From contig JAILKU010000076.1 in assembly GCA_024693505.1 (NCBI GenBank), positions 1 to 39,420 on the forward strand: 39,420 nt of DNA, written 5' to 3'. The notes below the pieces were generated by a model, which was not told where the DNA came from, searched no databases, and saw nothing but the letters and a program-made list of their open reading frames with translations. The position numbers and the translations under genes were made by a program. This DNA is from Bacteroidaceae bacterium. GTDB lineage: Bacteria > Bacteroidota > Bacteroidia > Bacteroidales > Bacteroidaceae. Shown in pieces: positions 15,013 to 22,841 of this stretch. Position 1 is the stretch's first letter. Each line of letters opens with the position of its first letter.

Positions 15013-17454
15013 CTATTTCCCCACGAGCGTGCGCAGGTCGAAGATGCCGCCGGCCATGTTGTGGTTGTGTGCATTAAACTTTACAGTTATGGCCGTTTTG
15101 CCGCGCGTCATTTCGGCAGGAATCTCCAGCTCCTGATAGTAGAGCGGCTTCTCCACTTCGGGCACGGGCTGCCTGTGGTCGATGGTTGTCAGCCGGCGCC
15201 CGTCTATCTGGATGTCAAAGAGCCGGGCCCCGCTATCATCCTGGCGGAAACGGACGGCCAGACTCATGGGACGATCGGGCAGACACTTCATCTCGTACAT
15301 GAAGAAACCGCCGTCGAAACTATGGCGCCAGGGCAGGCCGAAGTCCTGTCCCGTACCGGAGAAGTAGGATTCCATCTTATGGTCGCGTTCCGACTGTTCG
15401 TCTGCTATGATAACCCGGTCCACCTGCCGGCTATCCAGGTCGGCCTGCTGTTCGGGACTGGGCGCATACCGGGACGATTCGCCCCTATGCAGGGCCTCCA
15501 ACTGGGCGGGAGTATCCACTCGGGGGAAGTAGACCTCGTAGCGGTCGAAGAGCAGGCGCGAGAAGGGCACCAGGGGAATGGCATCGGCTTCTCCCCCGGG
15601 GCGGTAGAGCAGGGTGAGCCCGGCTTCATCGCCACGGCTTATGGCGCTTCTGATGGCGGGAATGGAGCCGACCAGGGTGGTGACCTCGCTCATAGGAATG
15701 GTCTTCGATGCTTGTGGATTTATGTTTACAAAATCGTCGTGAGAAAGTCCGTGGGGCGCAATCCGCTGGGCCATGACGATAGCGCCGTACTGGATGGAGA
15801 CATACTGCTGGAAGCTGCGGAGCGGCTGGACGTCGAGGCGGGGACGGAAAGAGACGCTCACGCAGTCGCCCTCCTTCCACTCCCGGTCCAGGACGATATA
15901 GCTGCTGCCGTCCGTTTCTCTCGGCTGACGATAGCGGAAACTCTTCCCGTTCACCCGGATGCGCATACTGCCGCGCTCAATCCAGTAGGGGCACCGCAGG
16001 GCCAGCTTAACCCGTCCGCCTTGCCGGATGGTGAGGGATGTCTGGTCGGCATCGGGGTAGGCGGTCTGCTGCTCGAGGGCGAACGCTTTCTCTTTCCAGC
16101 GGAGTGTGGTGGGGAGGAACATGTTTACGAAGAGGGTGTCCCCGTAATGCGCATAGGCCATCCGGGCCAGCTTGGCAGGCGCCTGGAGGCCCGTTCCGAC
16201 GCAGCACCAGAAGCAGCCGTAGGGGTCGGCATAGACGCGGTATTGGCCCGGGCGCATAGAGGTGTAGTAGCAGCTCATCCCGACCTCGGGATCGAAATTG
16301 CCCATGATGTGGTTCAGCAGGACGCGCTCGTAGTAGTCCACCCGCCTGGGGTCGGCATCCCATTGGTAGAGGGCTTCGGTAAGGCGCATCATGTTGACTG
16401 AGTTGCATGACTCTGGACCGCCTGCCGAGAGCATCTTCTGGGGGTATTCCTCCTCGCCGAAGAAATGTTCGCCGCAGCTGTTGCCGCCGTTCACCCAGGT
16501 GTGGTTCTTCAGCACGATGTCCCAGAAGAGTAGGGCTGCGTCCAGCATCCGCCGGTCTCCGTTCGCGCGGAATACCGAGACGAAGCCCGTGAACTTGGGT
16601 ATCTGCGTGTTGGCGTGCCAGCCCTGCAGGATGTCCCGTCCCTCGGAAAGGGGCACCCACATGTCTTCGTCGTTGAGCCGCTCGGCCCAACGGAGATAGC
16701 GCTCGTCGCCGGTAAGACGGTAGACATCGACGTAAGACTCGTTTATGCTGCCGTGCTCGCAGACCAGAAGCTTCTGCATCGCCTCGTGGTCGAGTTTGTC
16801 TATGACGCTCTCCCCGAACCAGTCGGCCAGCCGCGTCAGAACGGTCCGGGCCTCTTCTATCCCGCAAAGCGTATAGGCATCGAAAAGGCCCAGCATCAGC
16901 TTGTTCATGACGTAAACGGGTTCCCACGTCTTGTTGATCATGGGGTTGCTGGTCGTGAAGTTGCCCGATGCCACATCTTCGAAGACGTGCCGTCCGATGC
17001 GCGTGGCAGCCAGGTAGCCGTCGCCTCCTGCATCCTGCGCCTCACGAAGGCCATTTATGCTGTAGTGCAGGCGTTCCAGGATGGCCGGGTCGCCGGTACT
17101 CTGGTACATCATAGACATGCCCGAGAGGTAGAAACCCATGATGTGGCCTGCCAGCGACCATTCGTCGTGAATGACGGACTCCCATTGCGGATAGGGCTGA
17201 GCCAGGGGCGTAAGACCGGCCTCGCGACGGAACCAGGAGAGCAGGCGGTCGGGCTCGAGGGTGAGCAGGTATTTGTGGGACAGTTCCTGGATGGTCAGCA
17301 TCTGGCCTCCGGTAATGCGGACGTCGCTGAGCGGGAACAGTTCGGCCCGGGAACCCTCGAGCGGCCTGGCCAGCCCATGGGATGCCGCCTGAGCCGACAG
17401 GGACAGTCGGGCTGACCAAAGGAGGGGAAGGAGGAAGAGAATCTTGTATTTCAT
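15013..17454 (-). CDS. GH127/DUF1680-type glycosidase, beta-L-arabinofuranosidase-like (813 aa)
   Basis: The frame is open from 17520, but the signal peptide 'MKYKILFLLPLLWSARLSLS' starts at 17454, so that ATG is chosen. The (alpha/alpha) barrel has the features of DUF1680. 'GGPESCNSVNMMRL' contains the Glu-x-Cys pair, and 'GCFWCCVGTGLQ' the Cys-Cys pair, that together bind zinc and supply the nucleophilic Cys in GH127 beta-L-arabinofuranosidase. A beta-sandwich tail follows from ~residue 640. It is exported and would release L-arabinofuranose or a similar residue; several related families (GH137, GH146, etc.) have other specificities. It is first in the sugar cluster, after valS. Confidence 0.88.
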   Translation of the reverse strand: MKYKILFLLPLLWSARLSLSAQAASHGLARPLEGSRAELFPLSDVRITGGQMLTIQELSHKYLLTLEPDRLLSWFRREAGLTPLAQPYPQWESVIHDEWSLAGHIMGFYLSGMSMMYQSTGDPAILERLHYSINGLREAQDAGGDGYLAATRIGRHVFEDVASGNFTTSNPMINKTWEPVYVMNKLMLGLFDAYTLCGIEEARTVLTRLADWFGESVIDKLDHEAMQKLLVCEHGSINESYVDVYRLTGDERYLRWAERLNDEDMWVPLSEGRDILQGWHANTQIPKFTGFVSVFRANGDRRMLDAALLFWDIVLKNHTWVNGGNSCGEHFFGEEEYPQKMLSAGGPESCNSVNMMRLTEALYQWDADPRRVDYYERVLLNHIMGNFDPEVGMSCYYTSMRPGQYRVYADPYGCFWCCVGTGLQAPAKLARMAYAHYGDTLFVNMFLPTTLRWKEKAFALEQQTAYPDADQTSLTIRQGGRVKLALRCPYWIERGSMRIRVNGKSFRYRQPRETDGSSYIVLDREWKEGDCVSVSFRPRLDVQPLRSFQQYVSIQYGAIVMAQRIAPHGLSHDDFVNINPQASKTIPMSEVTTLVGSIPAIRSAISRGDEAGLTLLYRPGGEADAIPLVPFSRLLFDRYEVYFPRVDTPAQLEALHRGESSRYAPSPEQQADLDSRQVDRVIIADEQSERDHKMESYFSGTGQDFGLPWRHSFDGGFFMYEMKCLPDRPMSLAVRFRQDDSGARLFDIQIDGRRLTTIDHRQPVPEVEKPLYYQELEIPAEMTRGKTAITVKFNAHNHNMAGGIFDLRTLVGK

Positions 17455-17461
17455 GATTTTT

Positions 17462-17526
17462 ACCCGGGTCTTAAACAAACTAGACCCGGGTCTAGCAAAA
17501 TCTACACTCGGGTCTAGCAAAAATAA
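17462..17526. repeat. 22-bp tandem repeat (3 units) with a 16-bp perfect palindrome
   Basis: Three units of 21-22 bp (core ACCCGGGTCTAGCAAAA) fill the space between valS and the GH127-type gene. The middle unit creates the perfect palindrome CTAGACCCGGGTCTAG (17480-17495). It could be an operator for the downstream sugar cluster or a transcription pause site. Confidence 0.85.
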
Positions 17527-17531
17527 TGTCT

Positions 17532-20234
17532 CTATGCGCCGAGGCTGCGGATGCTTTCCTGCAGGGCGGCTATCTTGCTCTCGGCGTCGGCAAGCTTCTT
17601 GCGCTCCATCTCCACCACCTGGGCGGGGGCGTTCTGCACGAAGCGCTCGTTGCCGAGTTTCTTCCGGATGCCTGTCATGAAGCCCGTCAGGCGCTCTATC
17701 TCGGCCTTGGCCTTCTTTATCTCGGCCTCGGCATCGATGAGGTTGCCCAGGGGCACGGCATATTCGGTTGTGCCCACGAGGAAGGTCTGGGCGCTGGCGT
17801 CCTTTTCCGTCACCTCGTTGATGGATTCCAGGTTGGCCATCTTCATGACGGCTGCGCCATAGGTCCCTTGGAGATTGGCGCCCACCACTTGCAGCGTGAG
17901 CTTCTCCTTGGGGGCGATATTCTTCTGAGCCCTGACGGTACGCACGCCGCTGATGACGAGCTTGATGTCCTCCACGTTCTTCAGCACGATCTGTTCGTCT
18001 GCATTCGGGGCATCCAGCTTCAGGTTCTCGCGCATAATGCTCTCGCCGGGCTGGCGCTCCTCGAGGGCCTGCCAGAGCTGTTCGGTGATGAAGGGCATGA
18101 AGGGATGCAGCATCTTCAGCAGCACGTCGAAGAAGTGGAGCGTGGCCTGGTAGGTCTCGCGGTCGATGGGCTGTGCCTCGCCGTTGACGTAGGCGGGCTT
18201 CACCATCTCCAGGTACCAGCTGGAGAACTCGTCCCAGAAGAGTTTATAGACGACCATCAGGGCCTCGCTGAGGCGATACTTGGAGAAGAGGTCGCTCAGC
18301 TCTGCGTTGGCCTCCTTCAGCTTGGCGTCGAACCACGCTACGGCCAGCTTGGCTGCTCCTGTCTGCTCAACGTCGGCCACCTGCCAGCCCTTTACCAGGC
18401 GGAAGGCGTTCCATATCTTGTTGTTGAAGTTGCGGCCCTGCTCACACAGACTCTCGTCGAAGAGGATGTCGTTGCCGGCGGGGGCGGAGAGCATCATGCC
18501 CATGCGGACACCATCAGCTCCGAAACGCTCGATGAGGTCGAGGGGATCGGGGCTGTTACCCAGCGACTTGGACATCTTGCGGCCCAGCTTGTCGCGCACG
18601 ATACCGGTGAAATAGACGTTGCGGAAGGGCATCTTCCCCTCGTACTCGTAGCCAGCCATAATCATTCGTGCCACCCAGAAGAAGATGATGTCGGGGCCCG
18701 TCACCAGGTCGGCGGTGGGGTAGTAGTATTTGATTTCCTCGTTGCCGGGATTGTTGATGCCGTCGAAGAGACTGATGGGCCACAGCCAGGAGGAGAACCA
18801 GGTGTCGAGCGCGTCTTCGTCCTGCCGCAGGTCGGCAGCCGTCAGGTTGGGATTCCCGCTCTTCTCGCGGGCCATCTCAACGGCCTTCTCTATCGTCTCG
18901 GCCACGACGAAACCGCCCTCGGGCAGATAGTATGCCGGGATGCGATGGCCCCACCAGAGCTGGCGGCTGATGCACCAGTCCTTGATGTTCTCGAGCCAAT
19001 GCCGATAGGTGTTCTTGTATTTCGCGGGATGGAAACGTATTTCGTCGTTCATGACGGGTGCGAGGGCTATCTCTGCCAGGTGCTCCATCTTGAGGAACCA
19101 TTGCATGGAGAGGCGCGGCTCGATGGGAACGTTCGTGCGCTCGCTGCATCCGATCTTGTTGTCGTAGTCCTCGACCTTCTCCATGAGGCCTGCACTTACC
19201 AGGTCTGCGGCAATCTGCTTGCGGCAGTCGAAGCGGTCCATGCCCACATAGAGGCGGGCGGCTTCGGAGAGGGTGCCGTCGGGGTTGAAGACGTCGATGG
19301 CCTCGAGGCCGTACTTCTCGCCCAGCATATAGTCGTTCACGTCATGGGCGGGCGTCACCTTCAGGCATCCCGTACCGAACTCAATCTCCACGTAATCGTC
19401 CTCGATGACGGGAATGACGCGGTTCACCAGCGGCACGATGACCTTGCGGCCGCGAAGCCAGTGGTTCTTGGGGTCCTCAGGGTTGATGCACATCGCCACA
19501 TCGCCCATGATCGTCTCGGGACGAGTGGTGGCCACAACGGCGTAGTAGCCCTTCTCGTCGTGGTGAATGACGTTGCCCCCGGCCTTCAGGTCCTCTTCGT
19601 TGTCGAGACTTTCCAGGCCGTCCACGTAGTATCTCAGGTAGAAGAGTTTCGTGTGCTCCTCCTTGTAGATGACTTCTTCGTCGCTGAGGGCGGTCAGGGC
19701 CTTGGGGTCCCAGTTCACCATTCTTACGCCGCGGTAGATGAGGCCCTTGCGGTAGAGGTCGCAGAAGACCTTGATGACGCTCTCGCTCCGCTTCTCGTCC
19801 ATCGTGAAGGCGGTGCGGTCCCAGTCGCAGGAGCAGCCCAGCTTGCGGAGCTGCTTCAGGATGATGCCTCCGTGCTCTTCGGTCCATGCCCAGGCGTGCT
19901 TGAGGAACTCCTCTCTGGTCAGGTCGGTCTTCTTGATGCCCTGGTCGGCCAGTCGGTTCACCACCTTGGCCTCTGTCGCTATCGAAGCGTGGTCGGTACC
20001 CGGCACCCAGCAGGCGTTCTTGCCCTCCATCCGGGCGTGGCGCACCAGGATGTCCTGGATGGTCTCGTTCAGGACATGCCCCATGTGCAGGACGCCCGTC
20101 ACGTTTGGCGGCGGGATGACGATTGTATAGGGTTCGCGTCCGTCGGGCTTACTGCTGAACAGCTTATTGTCTAACCAATACTGGTACCACTTTCCTTCCA
20201 CCTCGGAAGGGTCGTATTTCGTTGCTAATTCCAT
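17532..20234 (-). CDS. valS: Valine--tRNA ligase (900 aa)
   Basis: This class I aminoacyl-tRNA synthetase attaches valine to tRNA-Val. The catalytic HIGH signature appears as HMGH in '[21 protein letters not shown]' and the KMSKS loop in '[18 protein letters not shown]'. The CP1 editing domain lies between (~residues 190-330) and the anticodon-binding domain after ~600. The C-terminus from ~835 is the coiled coil typical of ValRS ('[16 protein letters not shown]...[13 protein letters not shown]'). Length is as expected for the family. It is divergent from mazG across a 130-nt spacer and ends 77 nt before the sugar cluster, with only a repeat between, so some read-through is conceivable. Confidence 0.97.
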   Translation of the reverse strand: MELATKYDPSEVEGKWYQYWLDNKLFSSKPDGREPYTIVIPPPNVTGVLHMGHVLNETIQDILVRHARMEGKNACWVPGTDHASIATEAKVVNRLADQGIKKTDLTREEFLKHAWAWTEEHGGIILKQLRKLGCSCDWDRTAFTMDEKRSESVIKVFCDLYRKGLIYRGVRMVNWDPKALTALSDEEVIYKEEHTKLFYLRYYVDGLESLDNEEDLKAGGNVIHHDEKGYYAVVATTRPETIMGDVAMCINPEDPKNHWLRGRKVIVPLVNRVIPVIEDDYVEIEFGTGCLKVTPAHDVNDYMLGEKYGLEAIDVFNPDGTLSEAARLYVGMDRFDCRKQIAADLVSAGLMEKVEDYDNKIGCSERTNVPIEPRLSMQWFLKMEHLAEIALAPVMNDEIRFHPAKYKNTYRHWLENIKDWCISRQLWWGHRIPAYYLPEGGFVVAETIEKAVEMAREKSGNPNLTAADLRQDEDALDTWFSSWLWPISLFDGINNPGNEEIKYYYPTADLVTGPDIIFFWVARMIMAGYEYEGKMPFRNVYFTGIVRDKLGRKMSKSLGNSPDPLDLIERFGADGVRMGMMLSAPAGNDILFDESLCEQGRNFNNKIWNAFRLVKGWQVADVEQTGAAKLAVAWFDAKLKEANAELSDLFSKYRLSEALMVVYKLFWDEFSSWYLEMVKPAYVNGEAQPIDRETYQATLHFFDVLLKMLHPFMPFITEQLWQALEERQPGESIMRENLKLDAPNADEQIVLKNVEDIKLVISGVRTVRAQKNIAPKEKLTLQVVGANLQGTYGAAVMKMANLESINEVTEKDASAQTFLVGTTEYAVPLGNLIDAEAEIKKAKAEIERLTGFMTGIRKKLGNERFVQNAPAQVVEMERKKLADAESKIAALQESIRSLGA

Positions 20235-20310
20235 GTCTTTTGACTATTTGTTTATGCTAATTGGCTGCAAATTTACAAAAAATATCCGAATTGTCGGGCT
20301 TTTTGCAAAC

Positions 20311-20342
20311 AATTATGAATCATGAATCATGAATTATGAATT
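20311..20342. repeat. Heptad repeat AATTATG/AATCATG, 4 units
   Basis: Four and a half 7-bp units (AATTATG, AATCATG, AATCATG, AATTATG) just upstream of the mazG -7 element. Confidence 0.88.
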
Positions 20343-20350
20343 ATTCTTTG

Positions 20351-20358
20351 TACTTTTG
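20351..20358 (+). promoter_or_regulatory. -7 promoter element of mazG
   Basis: TACTTTTG fits TAnnTTTG. No TTTG is present 19-20 nt upstream because the heptad array occupies that place. The predicted start (~20365) abuts the first ATG at 20367, so translation may be leaderless or begin at Met8 (20388). Confidence 0.5.
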
Positions 20359-20366
20359 CTCTCGTT

Positions 20367-21152
20367 ATGCATACTAAAGAAGAGAAAATGGCGGCATTCG
20401 GACGTCTGCTGGACGTTATGGATGACCTGCGGGAAAAGTGTCCCTGGGACAGGAAGCAGACAAACGAGAGTCTGCGTCCCAATACGATAGAGGAAACATA
20501 CGAGTTGTGCGATGCCCTGATAAAGGACGACGTGCCAAACATTGTCAAGGAGCTGGGCGATGTGCTTCTGCACATTGTTTTCTACGCCAAGATAGGTTCG
20601 GAGAAACAGCAGTTCGACATAGCTGACGTCTGCAACAAGCTCTGCGACAAGCTTATCTTCCGCCACCCCCACGTTTACGGCGATGCGGTAGCGAAGAATG
20701 CCGAGGACGTGCTGAAGAGCTGGGAGCAGATAAAGCAGAAGGAGAAGGACGGCAACCGGACGGTCCTCTCGGGCGTTCCCGAGGCGCTGCCCTCGATTAT
20801 CAAGGCCTATCGCATCCAGGACAAGGCACGAAACGTGGGCTTCGACTGGGACAAGAAGGAGGATGTCTGGGACAAGGTGCGCGAGGAACTGGGCGAGCTG
20901 GAAGCCGAACTGAAGCGCGAAGACAACCGAGAGCGGCAGACAGCCGAGTATGGCGACTTCCTCTTCTCGCTCATCAATGCCGGAAGACTCTATCATCTGA
21001 ACCCCGATAACGCCCTGGAGCACACGAACCAGAAGTTCATCCGACGCTTCAATCATGTGGAGCAACGGGCCAGGGAGATGGGTGTAGAGCTGAAGGACAT
21101 GACCCTGGCGCAGATGGACGAGTTGTGGAACGAGGCAAAGGCAATGGAATAG
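20367..21152 (+). CDS. mazG: Nucleoside triphosphate pyrophosphohydrolase MazG (261 aa)
   Basis: MazG hydrolyses NTPs and dNTPs to NMP and PPi, clearing unwanted or damaged nucleotides and lowering ppGpp signalling in some bacteria. Two tandem all-alpha MazG domains are visible. The first has 'CPWDRKQT' and 'TIEETYEL...KELGDVLLHIVFYAKI' (EExxE and ExxD metal sites). The second has 'REELGELEAEL...EYGDFLFSLIN'. 'NVGFDWDKKEDVWDKV' is the usual linker of full-length MazG. It is a single gene with its own promoter. Met8 (20388) is an alternative start given the promoter position. Confidence 0.95.
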   Translation: MHTKEEKMAAFGRLLDVMDDLREKCPWDRKQTNESLRPNTIEETYELCDALIKDDVPNIVKELGDVLLHIVFYAKIGSEKQQFDIADVCNKLCDKLIFRHPHVYGDAVAKNAEDVLKSWEQIKQKEKDGNRTVLSGVPEALPSIIKAYRIQDKARNVGFDWDKKEDVWDKVREELGELEAELKREDNRERQTAEYGDFLFSLINAGRLYHLNPDNALEHTNQKFIRRFNHVEQRAREMGVELKDMTLAQMDELWNEAKAME

Positions 21153-21176
21153 GGCCTGAAGCCTGGGGCAGGCGCT

Positions 21177-21308
21177 TTGCTGAAGCAACAGCGATGCATT
21201 GCTGAAGCAACACCGTTGCATTGCTGAAACAACGCCGTTGTTTTGCTGAAACAACACCGATGTTTTGTCGAAACAACACCGATGTTTTGTCGAAACAACG
21301 CCGTTGTT
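21177..21308. repeat. 22-bp tandem repeat, 6 units, each with a mini-hairpin
   Basis: Six units of exactly 22 bp (pattern TTGCTGAAACAACGCCG then TTGTT). Each unit contains a near-perfect inverted repeat such as AACAAC-GCC-GTTGTT. It lies between the mazG stop and the terminator. Confidence 0.93.
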
Positions 21309-21350
21309 TTTATCGACCTACGCCGTGCCCTCCATCGTTTGCCGCAAATA

Positions 21351-21385
21351 AAAAGGGAACGAGTCGTCACGACTCATTCCCTTCT
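21351..21385. terminator. Bidirectional terminator between mazG and the Spy-like gene
   Basis: AAGGGAA (21353-21359), then after one mismatch GAGTC, pairs with GACTC and TTCCCTT (21377-21383), with A-rich sequence on the left. It sits between convergent genes. Confidence 0.7.
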
Positions 21386-21443
21386 CCACCATTAAAACAA
21401 TCTTATTAAACAAGTAACCAATTTCCAAGATAATGTTCTGTCG

Positions 21444-21911
21444 TCACTTCCCTCGCCTGCGATCGTGATTGAATCGGCTCAGCGCCTGGCGATGGAAGTC
21501 GTCCTCGGCCTGCATGGCCATAAAGACTTTCTTTGCCGGAACTGCCTTGCACATTCGCTTGTAGTACGTCTCCTCGATTTGTGCAATCTGCACGTTCAGG
21601 TCCTTTATCTCGGACACGATGGCGGCGTACTCCTTGTCTGTGGATGTGAAGCCCGGCTTCTGCTGCTTGAGTTTTCCGACCTCTTGCATGATTTTCCATT
21701 GCTTCCCCTTCATCTCATGGTAAATGGGGAAGAACTTCTGCGCTTCCTCGGCCGTGAATCCTGCCTTCGAACCAATGAATGCCTCGGTCTTTGCACGGAA
21801 TTCCTCGGGACTTATGCGCTTCTCTTTATGCATTTGTGCCGAAGCACTAAGGCTTGCCAGCAACAGGCATGCCGATAGTAATAGTCTGATATAACTTTTC
21901 ATCATGTTCAT
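21444..21911 (-). CDS. Small periplasmic helical protein, Spy/CpxP-like by context (155 aa)
   Basis: A signal peptide (MKSYIRLLLSACLLLASLSASA) is followed by a charged all-helical protein with 'MHKEKRISPEEFRAKTEAFI' and 'GFTAEEAQKFFPIYHEMKGKQWKIM'. The last resembles the pattern of Spy/CpxP-type or DUF1104-like periplasmic proteins, where 'LT.EEA.K' regions bind unfolded proteins. No family can be named with certainty. Its ATG overlaps the stop of the anti-sigma-like gene (ATGA), so it is translated with the sigma/anti-sigma pair and is probably a sensor or stress chaperone of that system. Confidence 0.7.
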   Translation of the reverse strand: MNMMKSYIRLLLSACLLLASLSASAQMHKEKRISPEEFRAKTEAFIGSKAGFTAEEAQKFFPIYHEMKGKQWKIMQEVGKLKQQKPGFTSTDKEYAAIVSEIKDLNVQIAQIEETYYKRMCKAVPAKKVFMAMQAEDDFHRQALSRFNHDRRRGK

Positions 21912-22222
21912 TCTGCTACGGTTAGATATTGTTGGATGTCCAGATTGTTCAGCATGGAATAATCCAGTTCGTCTTCCATATATGAGTTATCGCTGCCTGC
22001 CAAAAGGCTGCTGTTGCTGTTTAGCGTCAGGAATCCTGCTGTACATATACAGCCGGCCATTACAGCAGCTGCAGCCCATTGCCAGATGCGTCGGCGCTGG
22101 CGATGCTTCTTGATGCGATTCATCACCTGTTCGGGCAGGGCTTCGAAGTAACCCTCGGGAACCAGAAAGGGATCCTTCTTCCCTATGCGGGTTGCCAATA
22201 CGTTTTCTTCAAATGTTGTCAT
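21908..22222 (-). CDS. Membrane anti-sigma-like protein (104 aa)
   Basis: The open frame begins at 22264, but the ATG at 22222 is preferred: it is preceded by AAAGGAAAAA and starts 'MTTFEENVLATRIGKKDPFLVPEGYFEALPEQV'. The 'DPF.VPEGYFE.L' motif is common in small Bacteroidetes proteins encoded behind ECF sigma factors. One membrane segment (IWQWAAAAVMAGCICTAGFL) follows a basic stretch, leaving a short acidic outer tail. This topology fits an anti-sigma factor holding the adjacent sigma factor at the membrane. Recognition rests on context and topology, not on a named domain. Confidence 0.7.
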   Translation of the reverse strand: MTTFEENVLATRIGKKDPFLVPEGYFEALPEQVMNRIKKHRQRRRIWQWAAAAVMAGCICTAGFLTLNSNSSLLAGSDNSYMEDELDYSMLNNLDIQQYLTVAE

Positions 22223-22269
22223 ACGCTTTTTCCTTTCTTTGTTATATGATGTTTTAAATTGCAAAAGGT

Positions 22270-22809
22270 TTAATCTATCTTCTCAAAAAAACTTGTTATC
22301 TTTTGTACGGCAATGTGGTAGGATGTTTTTAATGCTCCCACGCTGGTGCCTAATATCTGGCTTATTTCCTCGTATTTCAGCTCTTGGAAGTACTTCATGT
22401 TGAATACGAGCCGCTGCTTCTCGGGAAGTTTGCTGACGGCTTCCTGCAGTTGCAGCTCCGTTTCGTCCCCGTCGAAATAGGGGTCGCTTTGCAGTTGGCT
22501 TGCCACACTACCCTCCACCTCGCTCATACGGGTGCTGTTGTTCTCCTTCTCCAAATAGTTGAGAGCTTCGTTGGTGGCAATGCGGAACAGCCACGTAATC
22601 ATTTTGGATTCTCCACGGAAGGAATCTATCGCGCTCCAGGCCTTGAGAAACGTGTTCTGCAGAACGTCGTTTGCATCGTCGTGATACAGGACGATACGGC
22701 GTATTTGCCTGTAGAGCGGCTCCTGGTATTCGCGGACGATTGTCGTAAAGGCTTGCTCGCGCAGTTTGGAGTCGTGCAATTGCTGAAGAATTAGGGACTC
22801 GTTAATCAT
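22270..22809 (-). CDS. ECF RNA polymerase sigma factor (179 aa)
   Basis: Region 2 is seen as 'YQEPLYRQIRRIVLYHDDANDVLQNTFLKAWSAIDSFRGESKMITWLFRIATNEALNYLEK' (residues ~30-90). Region 4 is 'LPEKQRLVFNMKYFQELKYEEISQILGTSVGALKTSYHIAVQKI' with an HTH. Regions 1 and 3 are absent, as in extracytoplasmic function sigma factors. It is followed by a membrane anti-sigma-like gene and a periplasmic protein gene, suggesting an envelope-stress regulon. The C-terminal 'KITSFFEKID' is usual. Confidence 0.93.
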   Translation of the reverse strand: MINESLILQQLHDSKLREQAFTTIVREYQEPLYRQIRRIVLYHDDANDVLQNTFLKAWSAIDSFRGESKMITWLFRIATNEALNYLEKENNSTRMSEVEGSVASQLQSDPYFDGDETELQLQEAVSKLPEKQRLVFNMKYFQELKYEEISQILGTSVGALKTSYHIAVQKITSFFEKID

Positions 22810-22841
22810 TTAATTTATTGACTCCAAAGAAGCCAGAAGGT

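Noticed and set aside
14956..16401. A 481-codon plus-strand frame
   Set aside because: It is antisense to the GH127-type gene, which has a signal peptide and its catalytic motifs in frame.
17526..20174. An 882-codon open frame on the plus strand
   Set aside because: It is the antisense shadow of valS; composition is Val/Leu/His-rich without motifs.
20235..20310. valS promoter
   Set aside because: A TAAATTTG is present on the minus strand but no TTTG at the right distance, so no complete promoter is claimed.
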